This document shows positions 51,230-59,831 of a stretch of 64,000 nt of DNA, piece by piece. The notes under the pieces were generated by a model that was given only the letters and a program-made list of their open reading frames with translations, was not told where the DNA came from and did not search any database. The stretch's first letter is position 1; the number at the start of each line of letters is the position of its first letter. This stretch comes from Paenibacillus sp. MMS18-CY102 (lineage in GTDB: Bacteria > Bacillota > Bacilli > Paenibacillales > Paenibacillaceae): the NCBI RefSeq assembly GCF_009789195.1, contig NZ_WSTC01000019.1, forward strand, positions 48,011 through 112,010, written 5' to 3'. A program made the position numbers and the translations under genes.

Positions 51230-51259
51230 TATGATGCTCAGGTGCCCCTCATGTTATGC
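51230..51259 (-). promoter_or_regulatory. Sigma-G-like promoter of RNA copy 2
   Basis: On the minus strand GCATA (-35), exactly 18 bp, CATCATA (-10), the same geometry as at copy 1 although the spacer sequences differ. Confidence 0.72.
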
Positions 51260-51373
51260 ATCCCAGTTCTAAAATCCTAAAAATCGTCTATATTTACCAT
51301 TTGGGAAGCGCGATCTGCAATTATGCGCTATAATAGAATTTTGTAATGAACGAAATTCAGGAGTTGATTGGTT

Positions 51374-51895
51374 TTGAACAAGCTAGGAAGAAATGAACCT
51401 TGTCCATGTGGAAGCAAACTGAAATATAAACGCTGTTGTATGGAGAAGGATCAGGCGGAAGCACGGGAGCAAGCGGCGAAGGCAAATCAAGCTGCTAATG
51501 CCAACGCGCCAGTTACAGTTGAAGGCATGAACAAATGGATTGCTGAGCTGTCATGGAAACGTCCAGAGGAGCGTGAAGCAGCAGAGCTTCTCGTTGCGCG
51601 GATGGATGGCGATTATGAGCCGAGTATTATCGTACGGGCTGTGTGGGTATGGCATTGCTATGCAGATGAGTCCTCTATTTCAGCGGCGATCAAACCGGAG
51701 TCCTATTGCGCAGCTGTTGAATACTTAATGAGTGAAGCACATGACCTGCCAGCTACGCAAAAAGCGATTGCAGCGAAGTATGGCGTTTCCCCAACAACGT
51801 TATCCAAGCGGAATAAGGAATTGACCGAATTTTTCAGCGAACGCGCAGCTAAGGCGGACAAGCCGGCGGATGAGCGTGTGCCGGTTATGGTGTAA
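51374..51895 (+). CDS. SEC-C motif protein with C-terminal helix-turn-helix
   Basis: 173 aa from TTG 51374 (AGGAG 10 nt upstream; another TTG at 51368 is possible). The N-terminus is a SEC-C zinc motif, NEPCPCGSKLKYKRCC (CxCx8CC). An Ala/Gln-rich linker and a helical middle (EEREAAELLVARMDG) follow. The C-terminal part LPATQKAIAAKYGVSPTTLSKRNKELTEFF looks like a helix-turn-helix. The combination suggests a zinc-binding nucleic-acid or protein-interaction role; not identified further. Confidence 0.82.
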   Translation: MNKLGRNEPCPCGSKLKYKRCCMEKDQAEAREQAAKANQAANANAPVTVEGMNKWIAELSWKRPEEREAAELLVARMDGDYEPSIIVRAVWVWHCYADESSISAAIKPESYCAAVEYLMSEAHDLPATQKAIAAKYGVSPTTLSKRNKELTEFFSERAAKADKPADERVPVMV

Positions 51896-51921
51896 TAAGG
51901 CTCATATTTTATCCAAAAGAG

Positions 51922-51957
51922 GACAGGCGGCTTGCTTTAGGCAACCGCCTGTTTGCT
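51922..51957 (+). terminator. Terminator after SEC-C gene
   Basis: GACAGGCGG and CCGCCTGTTTGC arms with inner TTGC/GCAA pairing, then TTGTTTT. Confidence 0.75.
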
Positions 51958-52010
51958 TGTTTTAAAAGGCAAATAGCACGTAGCGTTCACAAAGTAGAGC
52001 CACCCGCTGA

Positions 52011-52052
52011 TTGACGATGCATTTGTACAACCCCTATACTTACTAATAGTAA
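52011..52052 (+). promoter_or_regulatory. Sigma-A promoter with overlapping palindromic operator
   Basis: TTGACG (52011-52016), 18 bp, TATACT (52035-52040). A perfect dyad TTACTA-A-TAGTAA covers 52040-52052, right at the start site, as expected for a MarR/TetR-type operator. It drives the FAD monooxygenase gene at 52112. Confidence 0.65.
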
Positions 52053-52111
52053 CTGAGCACCGAATGATGAGGCAGGGCCATGGACATGATGAGAACGGGT
52101 GGCGATGATGA

Positions 52112-53200
52112 ATGGAACTACAATCTGATGTGTGCATTGTTGGGGCAGGCCCAGGCGGAGCGCTGCTAGCAACGCTACTGGCTGAGGCAGGCATTACGGT
52201 CATATTGCTCGAGCGGCATGCAAGCGTGTTTAAGGAGTTTCGCGGCGAGCATTTGAACGAGGATGGCGAGCGGATTTTGCGCAAACATGGCGTATATGAG
52301 GCGGTGTCCAAGCTAGGGCTGCTGCTCATGAAGCGCATTGAATATATGGAGCATGGCAAGCTTATTCGAACGGTTAAGCCAGAAGAGGGCCATGCGCATG
52401 TGGGCATTCATGTGCCGCAGAAGCATTTGTTGCAGGCGCTATTTAATCGGCTGGATAGGAATCCGAATGCACAGCTGCTTACTGGGGCTGCCGTTAACCA
52501 GCTGCAATACGACGAACAGGGAGCAGTAATCGGCGTAAGCGGAAAACGGGGGGATGAGTCGTTTATCGTGCACAGCCGTATCGTTGTTGGGGCAGACGGG
52601 CGGTATTCAACGGTACGCAAACTGGCGAATATCCCAACGGATGTGTTGAGCCATGGCTATGACCTACTGTGGGCACGCATGCCAGCTCCAGCTGGATGGG
52701 AACCTGTCATTCGGATGACGCTGGCAGAGGGTGCTCAATTGGCGTTATTTACGCAACAAGGCGGTTATATACAGATTGGCTGGAGCATTCCAGAAGGTGC
52801 CTTTGCCGCAATGAAATCAGGGCCAATAGACGGGTTAGTCCATTCACTTGTACAAGCTTATCCGGACCTTGAATCAACAGCTCGAACCTATCTGCAATCG
52901 TGGCGTGACATGGTGCTGCTTAAAGTGCATAGCAGCCGAGCGGATTCGTGGGTAAAGGATGGGCTCGTTATTATGGGCGATGCCGCACATACGATGAGCC
53001 CGACAGGGGCATTCGGCTTGAACTGTGCGCTCAACGATGCGGATACGTTAGCAAGCGTGCTTATCGAAGCGTTAGCAGAAGGCGACACTAGCGCAGCCCG
53101 TTTAGGCGCGTTTGAGCGTTCGAACCGTATCCCGACTGAAGCGCTGCAGGATCGCCAGATGGAGATGGAACGGACGTTTGCGGGCAACTTCAGCATTTAA
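52112..53200 (+). CDS. FAD-dependent aromatic-ring-hydroxylase-like monooxygenase
   Basis: 362 aa. FAD site VCIVGAGPGGALLATLLAEAGITVILLER at the N-terminus, the DG motif VVGADGRYSTVRKLA near residue 165, and the GD motif VKDGLVIMGDAAHTMSPTGAFGLNCALNDADTLA near 290 define group A flavoprotein monooxygenases. The substrate is unknown. The strong promoter with a palindromic operator suggests induction by a small aromatic or toxic compound. A terminator follows. Confidence 0.9.
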   Translation: MELQSDVCIVGAGPGGALLATLLAEAGITVILLERHASVFKEFRGEHLNEDGERILRKHGVYEAVSKLGLLLMKRIEYMEHGKLIRTVKPEEGHAHVGIHVPQKHLLQALFNRLDRNPNAQLLTGAAVNQLQYDEQGAVIGVSGKRGDESFIVHSRIVVGADGRYSTVRKLANIPTDVLSHGYDLLWARMPAPAGWEPVIRMTLAEGAQLALFTQQGGYIQIGWSIPEGAFAAMKSGPIDGLVHSLVQAYPDLESTARTYLQSWRDMVLLKVHSSRADSWVKDGLVIMGDAAHTMSPTGAFGLNCALNDADTLASVLIEALAEGDTSAARLGAFERSNRIPTEALQDRQMEMERTFAGNFSI

Positions 53201-53228
53201 TGGGCAGTTCTTTCGAATTGAAATCATA

Positions 53229-53258
53229 TCATCCCCTTGCCCTAGCGGCGGGGGATGT
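53229..53258 (+). terminator. Terminator after monooxygenase gene
   Basis: ATCATCCCC and GGGGGATG arms followed by TTTGCTTTT. Confidence 0.75.
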
Positions 53259-53399
53259 TTGCTTTTGGAATGGCGCATGTCTTGCAATCCACTCTATCAA
53301 CTACTTAAAAAGGCGATTCCCTTCTGGCATTCATCCAAGAGACACCTGTCTTTCGGTCATATGCTATCTTATGACGAATGGGAGAAGGAGTCGATAGAT

Positions 53400-54071
53400 A
53401 TGGTTGAATCACAGGGAAGGCAGCTGGCAAGCAAGTGGGCCAAAACAGCCGCGTTGCTCGGTCATTCCATGCTGGCAGCACATATCCCGCCAACCAGGAT
53501 GTATTCGGCGGATAACTTGCGTGCAATGCTTAATACGCATGAAATGGTGGTCATTAAGCCGGTTCGCGGAGCAGGCGGGCACGGCGTTATTAAGGTACAG
53601 AAGGAAGGAAGCGGATACTCGCATAGCTATTATTCGAACACAAGCCGGTTTTCCAGCTTTGAAGGGCTGTTCGCTTCACTGGCTTCTGTGAAGAAGAAAC
53701 GCCCTTATTTGATTCAAAAGGGAATTCGCTTGGCAACGATTGGCGGACGCCCAATCGATTATCGGGTGAAGTACGTGAAGACGGATACGGGATGGGTTTA
53801 TCGCTCCATGGTCGGCAGGCTGGCGAAGCCTGGTTTATTCGTCACTAATCTGTGCCGTGGCGGCACGATGATGACAGCAGCGCAAGGCATTAGCCGTTCG
53901 CTCTCTTCCGGACATGTAGCTTCGAAGAAGCGGGAGATGCGGGCATTGACTGTTGCAGCAACACAAGTGCTTGAATCTAAGTTTCCGGGAATTGGGCAGC
54001 TGGGCTTCGATTACGGGATCGACAGAAACGGAAAAATATGGATATTTGAAGTCAATACTCGACCACAATAA
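53400..54071 (+). CDS. YheC/YheD family ATP-grasp protein (spore coat-associated)
   Basis: 223 aa from ATG 53400, with AGAAGGAG 9 nt upstream; longer frames cross a terminator. ATP-grasp blocks: MVVIKPVRGAGGHGVIKV (nucleotide loop), RPYLIQKGIRLATIGGRPIDYRVKYVKTDTGWVY, and FGFDYGIDRNGKIWIFEVNTRPQ-like LGFDYGIDRNGKIWIFEVN with the metal-binding Glu/Asn. YheC/YheD proteins are associated with the B. subtilis endospore coat. Shorter than YheC/D (about 360-450 aa), so it is a core-domain version. Confidence 0.85.
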   Translation: MVESQGRQLASKWAKTAALLGHSMLAAHIPPTRMYSADNLRAMLNTHEMVVIKPVRGAGGHGVIKVQKEGSGYSHSYYSNTSRFSSFEGLFASLASVKKKRPYLIQKGIRLATIGGRPIDYRVKYVKTDTGWVYRSMVGRLAKPGLFVTNLCRGGTMMTAAQGISRSLSSGHVASKKREMRALTVAATQVLESKFPGIGQLGFDYGIDRNGKIWIFEVNTRPQ

Positions 54072-54172
54072 ATCGGATTCCTGCTTCAACTTTAATCGAA
54101 ACTACTCATTTTATGATACAAAATGCTAAGTATAACCAGTATGTTCGATTAAACTTTTTTATGGGAAAACGC

Positions 54173-54282
54173 TATCCATAGGCTGTGTATAAGACTATCC
54201 ACATGTTCCCCATTGTAATTCCTCATCTTTCCACATATACCCACACACTGTACACATGCTGTACACATAGAGCTGTGGATAA
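54173..54282. promoter_or_regulatory. Cluster of DnaA boxes upstream of sda
   Basis: One perfect box TGTGGATAA (54274-54282, reverse of TTATCCACA) and near matches CTATCCACA (54195-54203), TGTGTATAA (54184-54192), CTTTCCACA (54227-54235) and TATCCATA (54173-54180). They precede the sda promoter (TTGTTC at 54292-54297, 17 bp, TAATAT at 54315-54320). In B. subtilis sda transcription responds to DnaA through such boxes. Confidence 0.82.
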
Positions 54283-54364
54283 TCGGAACGCTTGTTCCGT
54301 TCTTAGCCCCATGCTAATATGGGTTAGGAATTAAAAGGAAACTAGTGTGAAGGGAGTGTGGGAG

Positions 54365-54508
54365 ATGGAGTTGCTGTCTGATGACTTGCTAGTGGACACC
54401 TATTTTGCGGCTATCCAATTGCATCTTGACCAGGAATTTATTCGCCTGATCAGCGAAGAGATAATGCGCAGACAGATCAACCCAGAAAGCTACCGTTTAG
54501 GAGCGTAA
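54365..54508 (+). CDS. sda: Sporulation histidine kinase inhibitor Sda
   Basis: 47 aa, beginning MELLSDDLLVDTYFAAIQLH and continuing LDQEFIRLISEEIMRRQIN. The pattern LSDxLLxxxYFxAxxLxLxxxFIxLIxxEIxRR is that of Sda, a helical hairpin that blocks KinA autophosphorylation when replication is perturbed. SD GGGAG lies close to the ATG. The upstream DnaA-box cluster supports both the identity and the checkpoint role. Confidence 0.93.
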   Translation: MELLSDDLLVDTYFAAIQLHLDQEFIRLISEEIMRRQINPESYRLGA

Positions 54509-54523
54509 CTCATAACCAAGCCT

Positions 54524-54766
54524 CTAATCCATCCCTTCCGTAACAGCTACCTCGAAGGTAATGGCACAATACGGACAATAGGCGACATGACGGCATGACG
54601 CCCCATCTTCTTGTTGATTAGCGGCATACTCGACTTCTATCGGTTCATAAGGCGCATAAGGTCCCATCCAGTCACTTGCTTTGCCGTTATCCTCTGCTAT
54701 AGCGGAACATGTCAGGCAGCGTGCATCAAGCAAACGTAGGCCGTTACAGACTGCGCACAATTGCAT
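54524..54766 (-). CDS. Small zinc-ribbon-like protein
   Basis: 80 aa from ATG 54766 (GAGGAGG, 9 nt). Two Cys pairs at the start, MQLCAVCNGLRLLDARCLTCSA, and a later SCRHVAYCPYCAITFEV give up to seven cysteines, as in small zinc-ribbon proteins. The middle is acidic and Pro/Tyr-rich. No family recognised. It is convergent with sda and follows the YumC gene by about 70 bp in the same direction. Confidence 0.7.
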   Translation of the reverse strand: MQLCAVCNGLRLLDARCLTCSAIAEDNGKASDWMGPYAPYEPIEVEYAANQQEDGASCRHVAYCPYCAITFEVAVTEGMD

Positions 54767-54837
54767 AAGGGTATCCTCCTCGGTGGCTGGCATGGCTCAT
54801 TCCCAAGGTAGGATACCCTATTTTCTATAGCATCATT

Positions 54838-55833
54838 TTATAATTTCATGTTACTGCTGTGTCCGGGAGAAAGCTTGGCACTTGGGTCCAAATATACCTT
54901 TGCGTTGTTGACAGCAGTTGGCGCTTCCCCGAATCCGACAGCGATCAGCTTCAGCTTGCCAGGGTAAGTCGTGATATCCCCCGCTGCGAAAATGCCCGGA
55001 ATGCTCGTTTCCATTCGAGAGTCGACGACAATCGATCCGCTTTCAATCTCGATTCCCCAGTCTGCAATTGGCCCGAGCGAGGAAATAAACCCGAAATTCA
55101 CAATAACGGCATCCACGTCAAGTATGTTTCGTTCCTTTGTCTTCACATGCTCAAGCACCACTTGTTCGATGGTTTCTGCACCATGAAGGGCAACGATCTC
55201 GTATGGAGTCACAATGTTCACTTTGGACTGATAGAGATTTTCGACGCTATGCTCATGCGCCCTGAACTTATCGCGCCGGTGGACAAGCGTCACACTGCTT
55301 GCAATCGGCTCGAGCATGAGCGCCCAATCGACCGCAGAATCCCCTCCGCCGCTAATGAGGACATTTTTTCCTTTGAATTGTTGAAGGTCATTAATGAAGT
55401 AGTGCAAATTTTGTTTTTCGTATTGGGCAGCCTCGGGAAGATCCAGCCTGCGCGGCTCGAATGCGCCTACGCCTGCTGTTATGATTACGGCTTTCGCATA
55501 ATGGACGGTTTTGTCCGTTTGAATCTCGAATAATCGCTCGTCGCGCTTATTGACTTGAATAACCTTTTCTTCGAGGCGGATGTCAGGTGAAAAATGAGCC
55601 ATTTGCTTCTGGAGCTGGTTCACAAGCTCGCCTGCTGTAATGGAAGGGAAGCCTGCTACATCATAAATGTGTTTCTCAGGGTACAAGGCAGCCAACTGGC
55701 CGCCAAGCTGGGGCATGCTTTCAATAACGGTGACCGAGGCTTGGCGCATGCCGCAATAAAACGCTGCAAACATGCCAGCGGGCCCTCCGCCGATAACGGC
55801 AATGTCAACAGGTTGAAGCTCGTAATCAGACAA
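54838..55833 (-). CDS. Ferredoxin-NADP reductase, thioredoxin-reductase type (YumC)
   Basis: 331 aa. FAD site [42 protein letters not shown] site [20 protein letters not shown] with HRRDKFRAH, and C-terminal FAD contact [32 protein letters not shown]. It lacks the CxxC of thioredoxin reductase, as expected for the FNR2 group (B. subtilis YumC). It reduces ferredoxin or flavodoxin with NADPH. It is divergent from the NDH-2 gene, the yumB/yumC pairing. Confidence 0.94.
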   Translation of the reverse strand: MSDYELQPVDIAVIGGGPAGMFAAFYCGMRQASVTVIESMPQLGGQLAALYPEKHIYDVAGFPSITAGELVNQLQKQMAHFSPDIRLEEKVIQVNKRDERLFEIQTDKTVHYAKAVIITAGVGAFEPRRLDLPEAAQYEKQNLHYFINDLQQFKGKNVLISGGGDSAVDWALMLEPIASSVTLVHRRDKFRAHEHSVENLYQSKVNIVTPYEIVALHGAETIEQVVLEHVKTKERNILDVDAVIVNFGFISSLGPIADWGIEIESGSIVVDSRMETSIPGIFAAGDITTYPGKLKLIAVGFGEAPTAVNNAKVYLDPSAKLSPGHSSNMKL

Positions 55834-56190
55834 ATCGGGAACCTCCTTCGGAAGCTAAACTTTGTCTTGCGCTTACATGGCCTACGGGCGTGATCCTCTT
55901 CCATTATAGACGGTTTTTAGGGCGTTCGGGAACCGCCCAATTGGAACTTCTGACGAACATTTTCGTATAAATAACTATTGAACTTTTGGTGAAAACTATG
56001 TATCATTCTTCATGAATGTTTTATTCGACAATCCGTGTCGACATGCCATTAGACAGGTGTTTTGAACGGACAAACGGGAGATAGATTTTATTTTTTAGGC
56101 TTGGTTTGTGTAATTTTTCACAAAGTAAAATCGGTCTAATCATAAACCATACAATCATATAAAAACAAACGGATAGGAAGGGATTCTACC
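55834..56190. other. Divergent intergenic region yumC / NDH-2
   Basis: 357 bp without a gene; very AT-rich on the right side. It holds a Rex-like operator at 56106-56123 and the leaders of both genes. Confidence 0.5.
56106..56123 (+). promoter_or_regulatory. Rex-like operator
   Basis: TTGTGTAATTTTTCACAA agrees with the Rex consensus TTGTGAAnnnnTTCACAA at all but one core position. It lies 67 bp before the NDH-2 start. Rex senses NADH/NAD and controls ndh in Bacillus, so this site would link NDH-2 expression to redox state. Confidence 0.68.
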
Positions 56191-57396
56191 ATGAGTAACA
56201 TACCGAAAATCGTCATCTTGGGCGCTGGCTATGGCGGCGTGCTGACGGCGCTTCGGCTTCAGAAGCAGTTGAATTATAACGAAGCTGACGTCACGCTCGT
56301 GAACAAGCATGATTACCATTACATTACGACTCATCTTCATATGCCTGCGGCAGGCACGGACAATCCAGAGAACGCTCGCGTGAGCATTTCCAAACTTATT
56401 GATGAGTTCAAAATCGATTTCGTAAAATCAACGGTTGTGCAAATTCGGCCGCAAGACAAGAAGGTTATTCTTGAGGACGGAACGCTTTCCTACGATTATT
56501 TGGTTATCGGTCTCGGCGGCGAGCCGGAGACGTTCGGAATTCCTGGGTTGCTGGAAAACGCAATGAACATCCGCAGCATTAACTCGGTTCGTCTCATTCG
56601 CGAGCATATCGAGTACCAGTTTGCACGCTTCAAGCGTGAGCCGCATCGTACGGACTACCTGACATTCGTTGTCGGTGGCGCAGGCTTCACGGGCATCGAG
56701 TTCATCGGCGAGCTGGCGGACCGTATCCCAGAGCTGTGCAGAGAGTTCGACGTTGATCCGAATATGGTCAAAATCTACAATGTAGAAGCAGGGCCTTCGG
56801 CGCTCCCTGGCTTTGATCCTGAGCTTGTTGAGTACGCAATGAATGTACTGACTAAGAAGGGCGTTACGTTCAAGATCGGCACAGCGATCAAATCGTGCTC
56901 CCAAGACGGCGTAGTTGTACAAAAAGGCGAAGAGCCGGCGGAGGAAATCCGCTCGCAGACCGTTATTTGGTCTGGCGGCGTTCGCGGCAACCGCCTCATT
57001 GAGGAAGCTGGCTTCGAGACAATGCGCGGCCGCGTGAAAATTGACGACAATCTGCGTGCGCCAGGCAGCGACCATGTCTATATCGTTGGCGACAACTCGC
57101 TGATGTTCAACGAAGAAGGGCGCCCATATCCGCCAACTGCCCAGATCGCTATGCAGCAAGGCGTCGTATGCGCGCATAACCTTGTCGCTTCGATCCGCAA
57201 CCAACCGCTGAAGAAATTCGTGTTCAGCAACAAAGGAACGGTTGCATCGCTCGGTAAAGGCGAAGCAGTCGGGATCGCATTCGGCAAGAAATATAAAGGC
57301 CGTTTTGCAGCATTGCTGAAAAAAGTAATCGACATTCGTTACTTGTTCATTATCGGCGGATTGCCGCTCGTATTCCGTAAAGGCAAGTTCCTGTAA
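56191..57396 (+). CDS. Type II NADH dehydrogenase (YumB/Ndh-like)
   Basis: 401 aa, SD GGAAGGG. FAD site KIVILGAGYGGVLTALRL, NADH site TFVVGGAGFTGIEFIGELADRIPEL, then GVRGNRLIEEAGF and DHVYIVGDNSLMF, and a quinone-site-like PTAQIAMQQGVVCAHNLV. The C-terminal amphipathic region IDIRYLFIIGGLPLVFRKGKFL fits membrane attachment. It moves electrons from NADH to menaquinone without proton pumping. It overlaps the next small gene by one base and has a Rex-like box upstream. Confidence 0.93.
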   Translation: MSNIPKIVILGAGYGGVLTALRLQKQLNYNEADVTLVNKHDYHYITTHLHMPAAGTDNPENARVSISKLIDEFKIDFVKSTVVQIRPQDKKVILEDGTLSYDYLVIGLGGEPETFGIPGLLENAMNIRSINSVRLIREHIEYQFARFKREPHRTDYLTFVVGGAGFTGIEFIGELADRIPELCREFDVDPNMVKIYNVEAGPSALPGFDPELVEYAMNVLTKKGVTFKIGTAIKSCSQDGVVVQKGEEPAEEIRSQTVIWSGGVRGNRLIEEAGFETMRGRVKIDDNLRAPGSDHVYIVGDNSLMFNEEGRPYPPTAQIAMQQGVVCAHNLVASIRNQPLKKFVFSNKGTVASLGKGEAVGIAFGKKYKGRFAALLKKVIDIRYLFIIGGLPLVFRKGKFL

Positions 57397-57671
57397 TGCG
57401 TCATTGCAGCGTACAAGTACGCGGGCTGTTGACGAGAGAGGAGCTCGACCGGTACAACGCCTTAATGGAAGTCGGCTCGTACTTAGAGTCGCAGAGCCAG
57501 TATGATCTTGCTTATACGGTGCAGAAGGAAGTCGACATTCTCATCATTCCAGCGATCGAGCGGTTGAAGGATAAAGGGCGTGCAAGAGACCGTGCAACTG
57601 CTGAATATTTGGAAGAGAAACGGCGCCTGGCGTTAGAGCTGGAGCTTGAACAATTGGAAAACGAAGATTAA
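57396..57671 (+). CDS. Hypothetical helical protein coupled to NDH-2
   Basis: 91 aa; its ATG shares the last A of the NDH-2 stop (TAATG), so translation is coupled. Helical and charged throughout: LLTREELDRYNALMEVGSYL, YDLAYTVQKEVDILIIPAIERL, and a C-terminal heptad-like LEEKRRLALELELEQLENED. No Cys and no membrane segment. Not recognised. The overlap suggests it acts with or regulates the NADH dehydrogenase. Confidence 0.75.
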   Translation: MRHCSVQVRGLLTREELDRYNALMEVGSYLESQSQYDLAYTVQKEVDILIIPAIERLKDKGRARDRATAEYLEEKRRLALELELEQLENED

Positions 57672-57735
57672 TAACGCAAACGTTTGACTAACATATACGA
57701 ACCTACACGACTACAACCAACTACCACTCACCACG

Positions 57736-57787
57736 AGCCTCCGACAGCAGCATGACAACGTTATGTTGCTGTCGGAGGTTTTTTCTA
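57736..57787 (+). terminator. Terminator after NDH-2 operon
   Basis: GCCTCCGACAGCAGCAT pairs with ATGTTGCTGTCGGAGG and runs into TTTTTTC. Confidence 0.92.
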
Positions 57788-57817
57788 TTCGCGACAATTG
57801 GAAGGGGTTCCCTCAGG

Positions 57818-59542
57818 ATGAATAGTTTGCAAACGCGTATTGTGCTTGTTTTCTCGATTATTATTACAATTTCGGCAGCTGTGCTCGGCTTCACCATCGT
57901 AAACGATGCGCAGCGGCTCGTCGTGCGCTCAATGGGCACACAAGCAGAATCCATTGCTGCCCATGCAGCGGCTGCAATCGATAGCAGCCAATTCGCCCAG
58001 CTTTCGGCAGAAGGTGCATCAGATTCGGCTGCGTACTACAAGGCGCTTCGGACGAAGCTCAATGAGATGAAAGCAGCGTATGGCCTGAAATATTTGTACA
58101 CGATGGGCAGTAAAGAGGTTGATGGAAAAACACAGTACTACTATGTGGTGGACGGGGCGCCGCTCGAACAAACGGAGGATGTATCTGCATTAGGGGAGGT
58201 TGAGGAAGAGCAGTATGCTGGGCTTATTCAATCGTTCCAGAAGCAAGAAGTGACAGTAGGAGAGCTATCGAGTGATGATACATACGGTGCAACGGTGACG
58301 GCCTATGTTCCGATTCGGAATTCGGAAGGCGCAATGATCGGCGTCGTTGGCGCAGACTTTGATGCGACAGAAGTTTACGCGCTTATGAAGCGCAATAAGA
58401 CGACAGCATTATCGATCGGAATTGGGGTTCTGATTGTATCCTTGTTGGCTACTTTGTTATTTGCCAAACGGCTCGTTAAGCCGCTTAAGCGGCTAACAGT
58501 CGAGATGGCTCGCGTCCAGCAAGGGGACTTAACGGTACGTGTTACGGCGCAGGGCAAGGACGAGACGGGCAGGCTTGCCGGTGCGTTCCAGTCGATGGTC
58601 GATGATCTTCGGGGCATGATCATTCGGCTGAGCGATAATGCGATGCAGCTTCACTCCGCTTCCCAAGAGCTGTCAGCAAGCGCGGAGCATACCCAGTATA
58701 ATGCGGAGCAGATTACGGCGCTTATTCGGACGACGGAGGAAGAGGGCATTCGCCAGACAGCACGCTCGGAAAATGTACTGTCCGCGATTGGAGAGACGGA
58801 CCAGTCCGTTCAGCGCATTGCCAGTGCGGCGACGGTCGTGGCGATGGCGTCGCATGGAACGGCATCTGAAGCAGCCGCAGGGGGCAGATCTGTCCAGCAG
58901 GCGATGGGGCAGATGGAAGCGATCCATCGCAATACGGCATCCATGAAGGATGATGTAGAACAATTGTCGGAGCGCTCGGACCAAATTCGTTCCATTATGG
59001 AGATGATCGGCTCGATCGCATCGCAGACGAACCTATTATCCTTGAATGCAGCGATTGAGGCAGCGCGAGCTGGCGAGGAAGGCCGCGGCTTCGCCGTAGT
59101 CGCGGAGCAAGTACGCAAGCTGGCGGTTCAGTCGGAGTCTTCGTCGCGCATCGTGTCTGAGCTTATTATGGATATGCTCGTGCGCATCGAACGAATCGTA
59201 GATGCCGTACATGGCGGCAGCCGCGAGGTAGAGGAAGGGCTGCAGATCGTTAGGCAGGCAGAAGCATCGTTTGCCTCCATCATGGAGGAGATTAGCAAAG
59301 TGTCGACGCAGATGGACGAGCTCTCTGATGTATCGAGCCGGATGGCAGCAGGCTCCAAAGCAGCGAATGAGGCAAGCACGGAGCTGGCTGCCAGCGTGCA
59401 GCAGTCCGCAGAGCGCTTCGCGAAGGTTGCGTTGGCAGCGGAGGAGCAATCCGCATCAATGCGGCAAATTTTCGTTTCCTCCGAGGCGCTTGGCGGCATG
59501 GCGAATCAGTTGACCGAGATGATTGCGAAGTTCAAGTCGTAA
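57818..59542 (+). CDS. Methyl-accepting chemotaxis protein
   Basis: 574 aa from ATG 57818 (GGAAGGGG, 10 nt). TM1 [20 protein letters not shown], an extracellular domain of about 160 residues with a dCache/PAS-like end ([27 protein letters not shown]), TM2 [21 protein letters not shown] ([22 protein letters not shown]), then the signalling domain with tip [39 protein letters not shown] complete chemoreceptor; the ligand is unknown. Confidence 0.95.
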   Translation: MNSLQTRIVLVFSIIITISAAVLGFTIVNDAQRLVVRSMGTQAESIAAHAAAAIDSSQFAQLSAEGASDSAAYYKALRTKLNEMKAAYGLKYLYTMGSKEVDGKTQYYYVVDGAPLEQTEDVSALGEVEEEQYAGLIQSFQKQEVTVGELSSDDTYGATVTAYVPIRNSEGAMIGVVGADFDATEVYALMKRNKTTALSIGIGVLIVSLLATLLFAKRLVKPLKRLTVEMARVQQGDLTVRVTAQGKDETGRLAGAFQSMVDDLRGMIIRLSDNAMQLHSASQELSASAEHTQYNAEQITALIRTTEEEGIRQTARSENVLSAIGETDQSVQRIASAATVVAMASHGTASEAAAGGRSVQQAMGQMEAIHRNTASMKDDVEQLSERSDQIRSIMEMIGSIASQTNLLSLNAAIEAARAGEEGRGFAVVAEQVRKLAVQSESSSRIVSELIMDMLVRIERIVDAVHGGSREVEEGLQIVRQAEASFASIMEEISKVSTQMDELSDVSSRMAAGSKAANEASTELAASVQQSAERFAKVALAAEEQSASMRQIFVSSEALGGMANQLTEMIAKFKS

Positions 59543-59565
59543 GGCGGACGGAGTCCGCGTAACGC

Positions 59566-59608
59566 AAAAAGGGTGTCCCAGGAGCGTAAGCTTAGGGACA
59601 CCCTTTTT
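59566..59608 (+). terminator. Terminator after chemoreceptor gene
   Basis: AAAAAGGGTGTCCC pairs with GGGACACCCTTTTT. Confidence 0.93.
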
Positions 59609-59643
59609 CAATTAAAAAGAACCCGTTTGATTGTTGGAAATTG

Positions 59644-59826
59644 TAACGGACCGAGCGGCCTTTATTCGCCCCCAATTAAGCACATTTGTATGCTAACGGA
59701 CTGAGCAGCCGCTATTTGGCCAATTTCGTCCTCACAAGGCAGTAAAATGGCTAAATAACGGCTGTGGAGTCCGTTATATTTGCAACGGGCACTTTTGGAG
59801 GGCTATAGCGGCTCTGTGGTCCGTTA
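59644..59826. repeat. Nested inverted repeats
   Basis: The outer pair TAACGGACCGAGCGGCC (59644-59660) matches, in inverse, GGCTATAGCGG...GGTCCGTTA ending at 59826. The inner pair TAACGGACTGAGCAGCCG (from 59694) matches CGGCTGTGGAGTCCGTTA ending at 59776, extended by GGCCA/TGGCT. All four arms are variants of one sequence (TAACGGACY-GAGC-GCC), so one element sits inside another. The unit ends 5 bp before the hemQ stop codon. Confidence 0.75.
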
Positions 59827-59831
59827 GCAAA

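Noticed and set aside
53112..53399. Extended N-terminus of the YheC/D-like protein
   Set aside because: It overlaps the monooxygenase 3' end and crosses a terminator; the strong SD at 53383-53390 fits the ATG at 53400.
54173..54282. Chromosomal origin of replication
   Set aside because: DnaA boxes are present, but there is no dnaA/dnaN neighbourhood or AT-rich unwinding trio; the adjacent sda gene explains the boxes.
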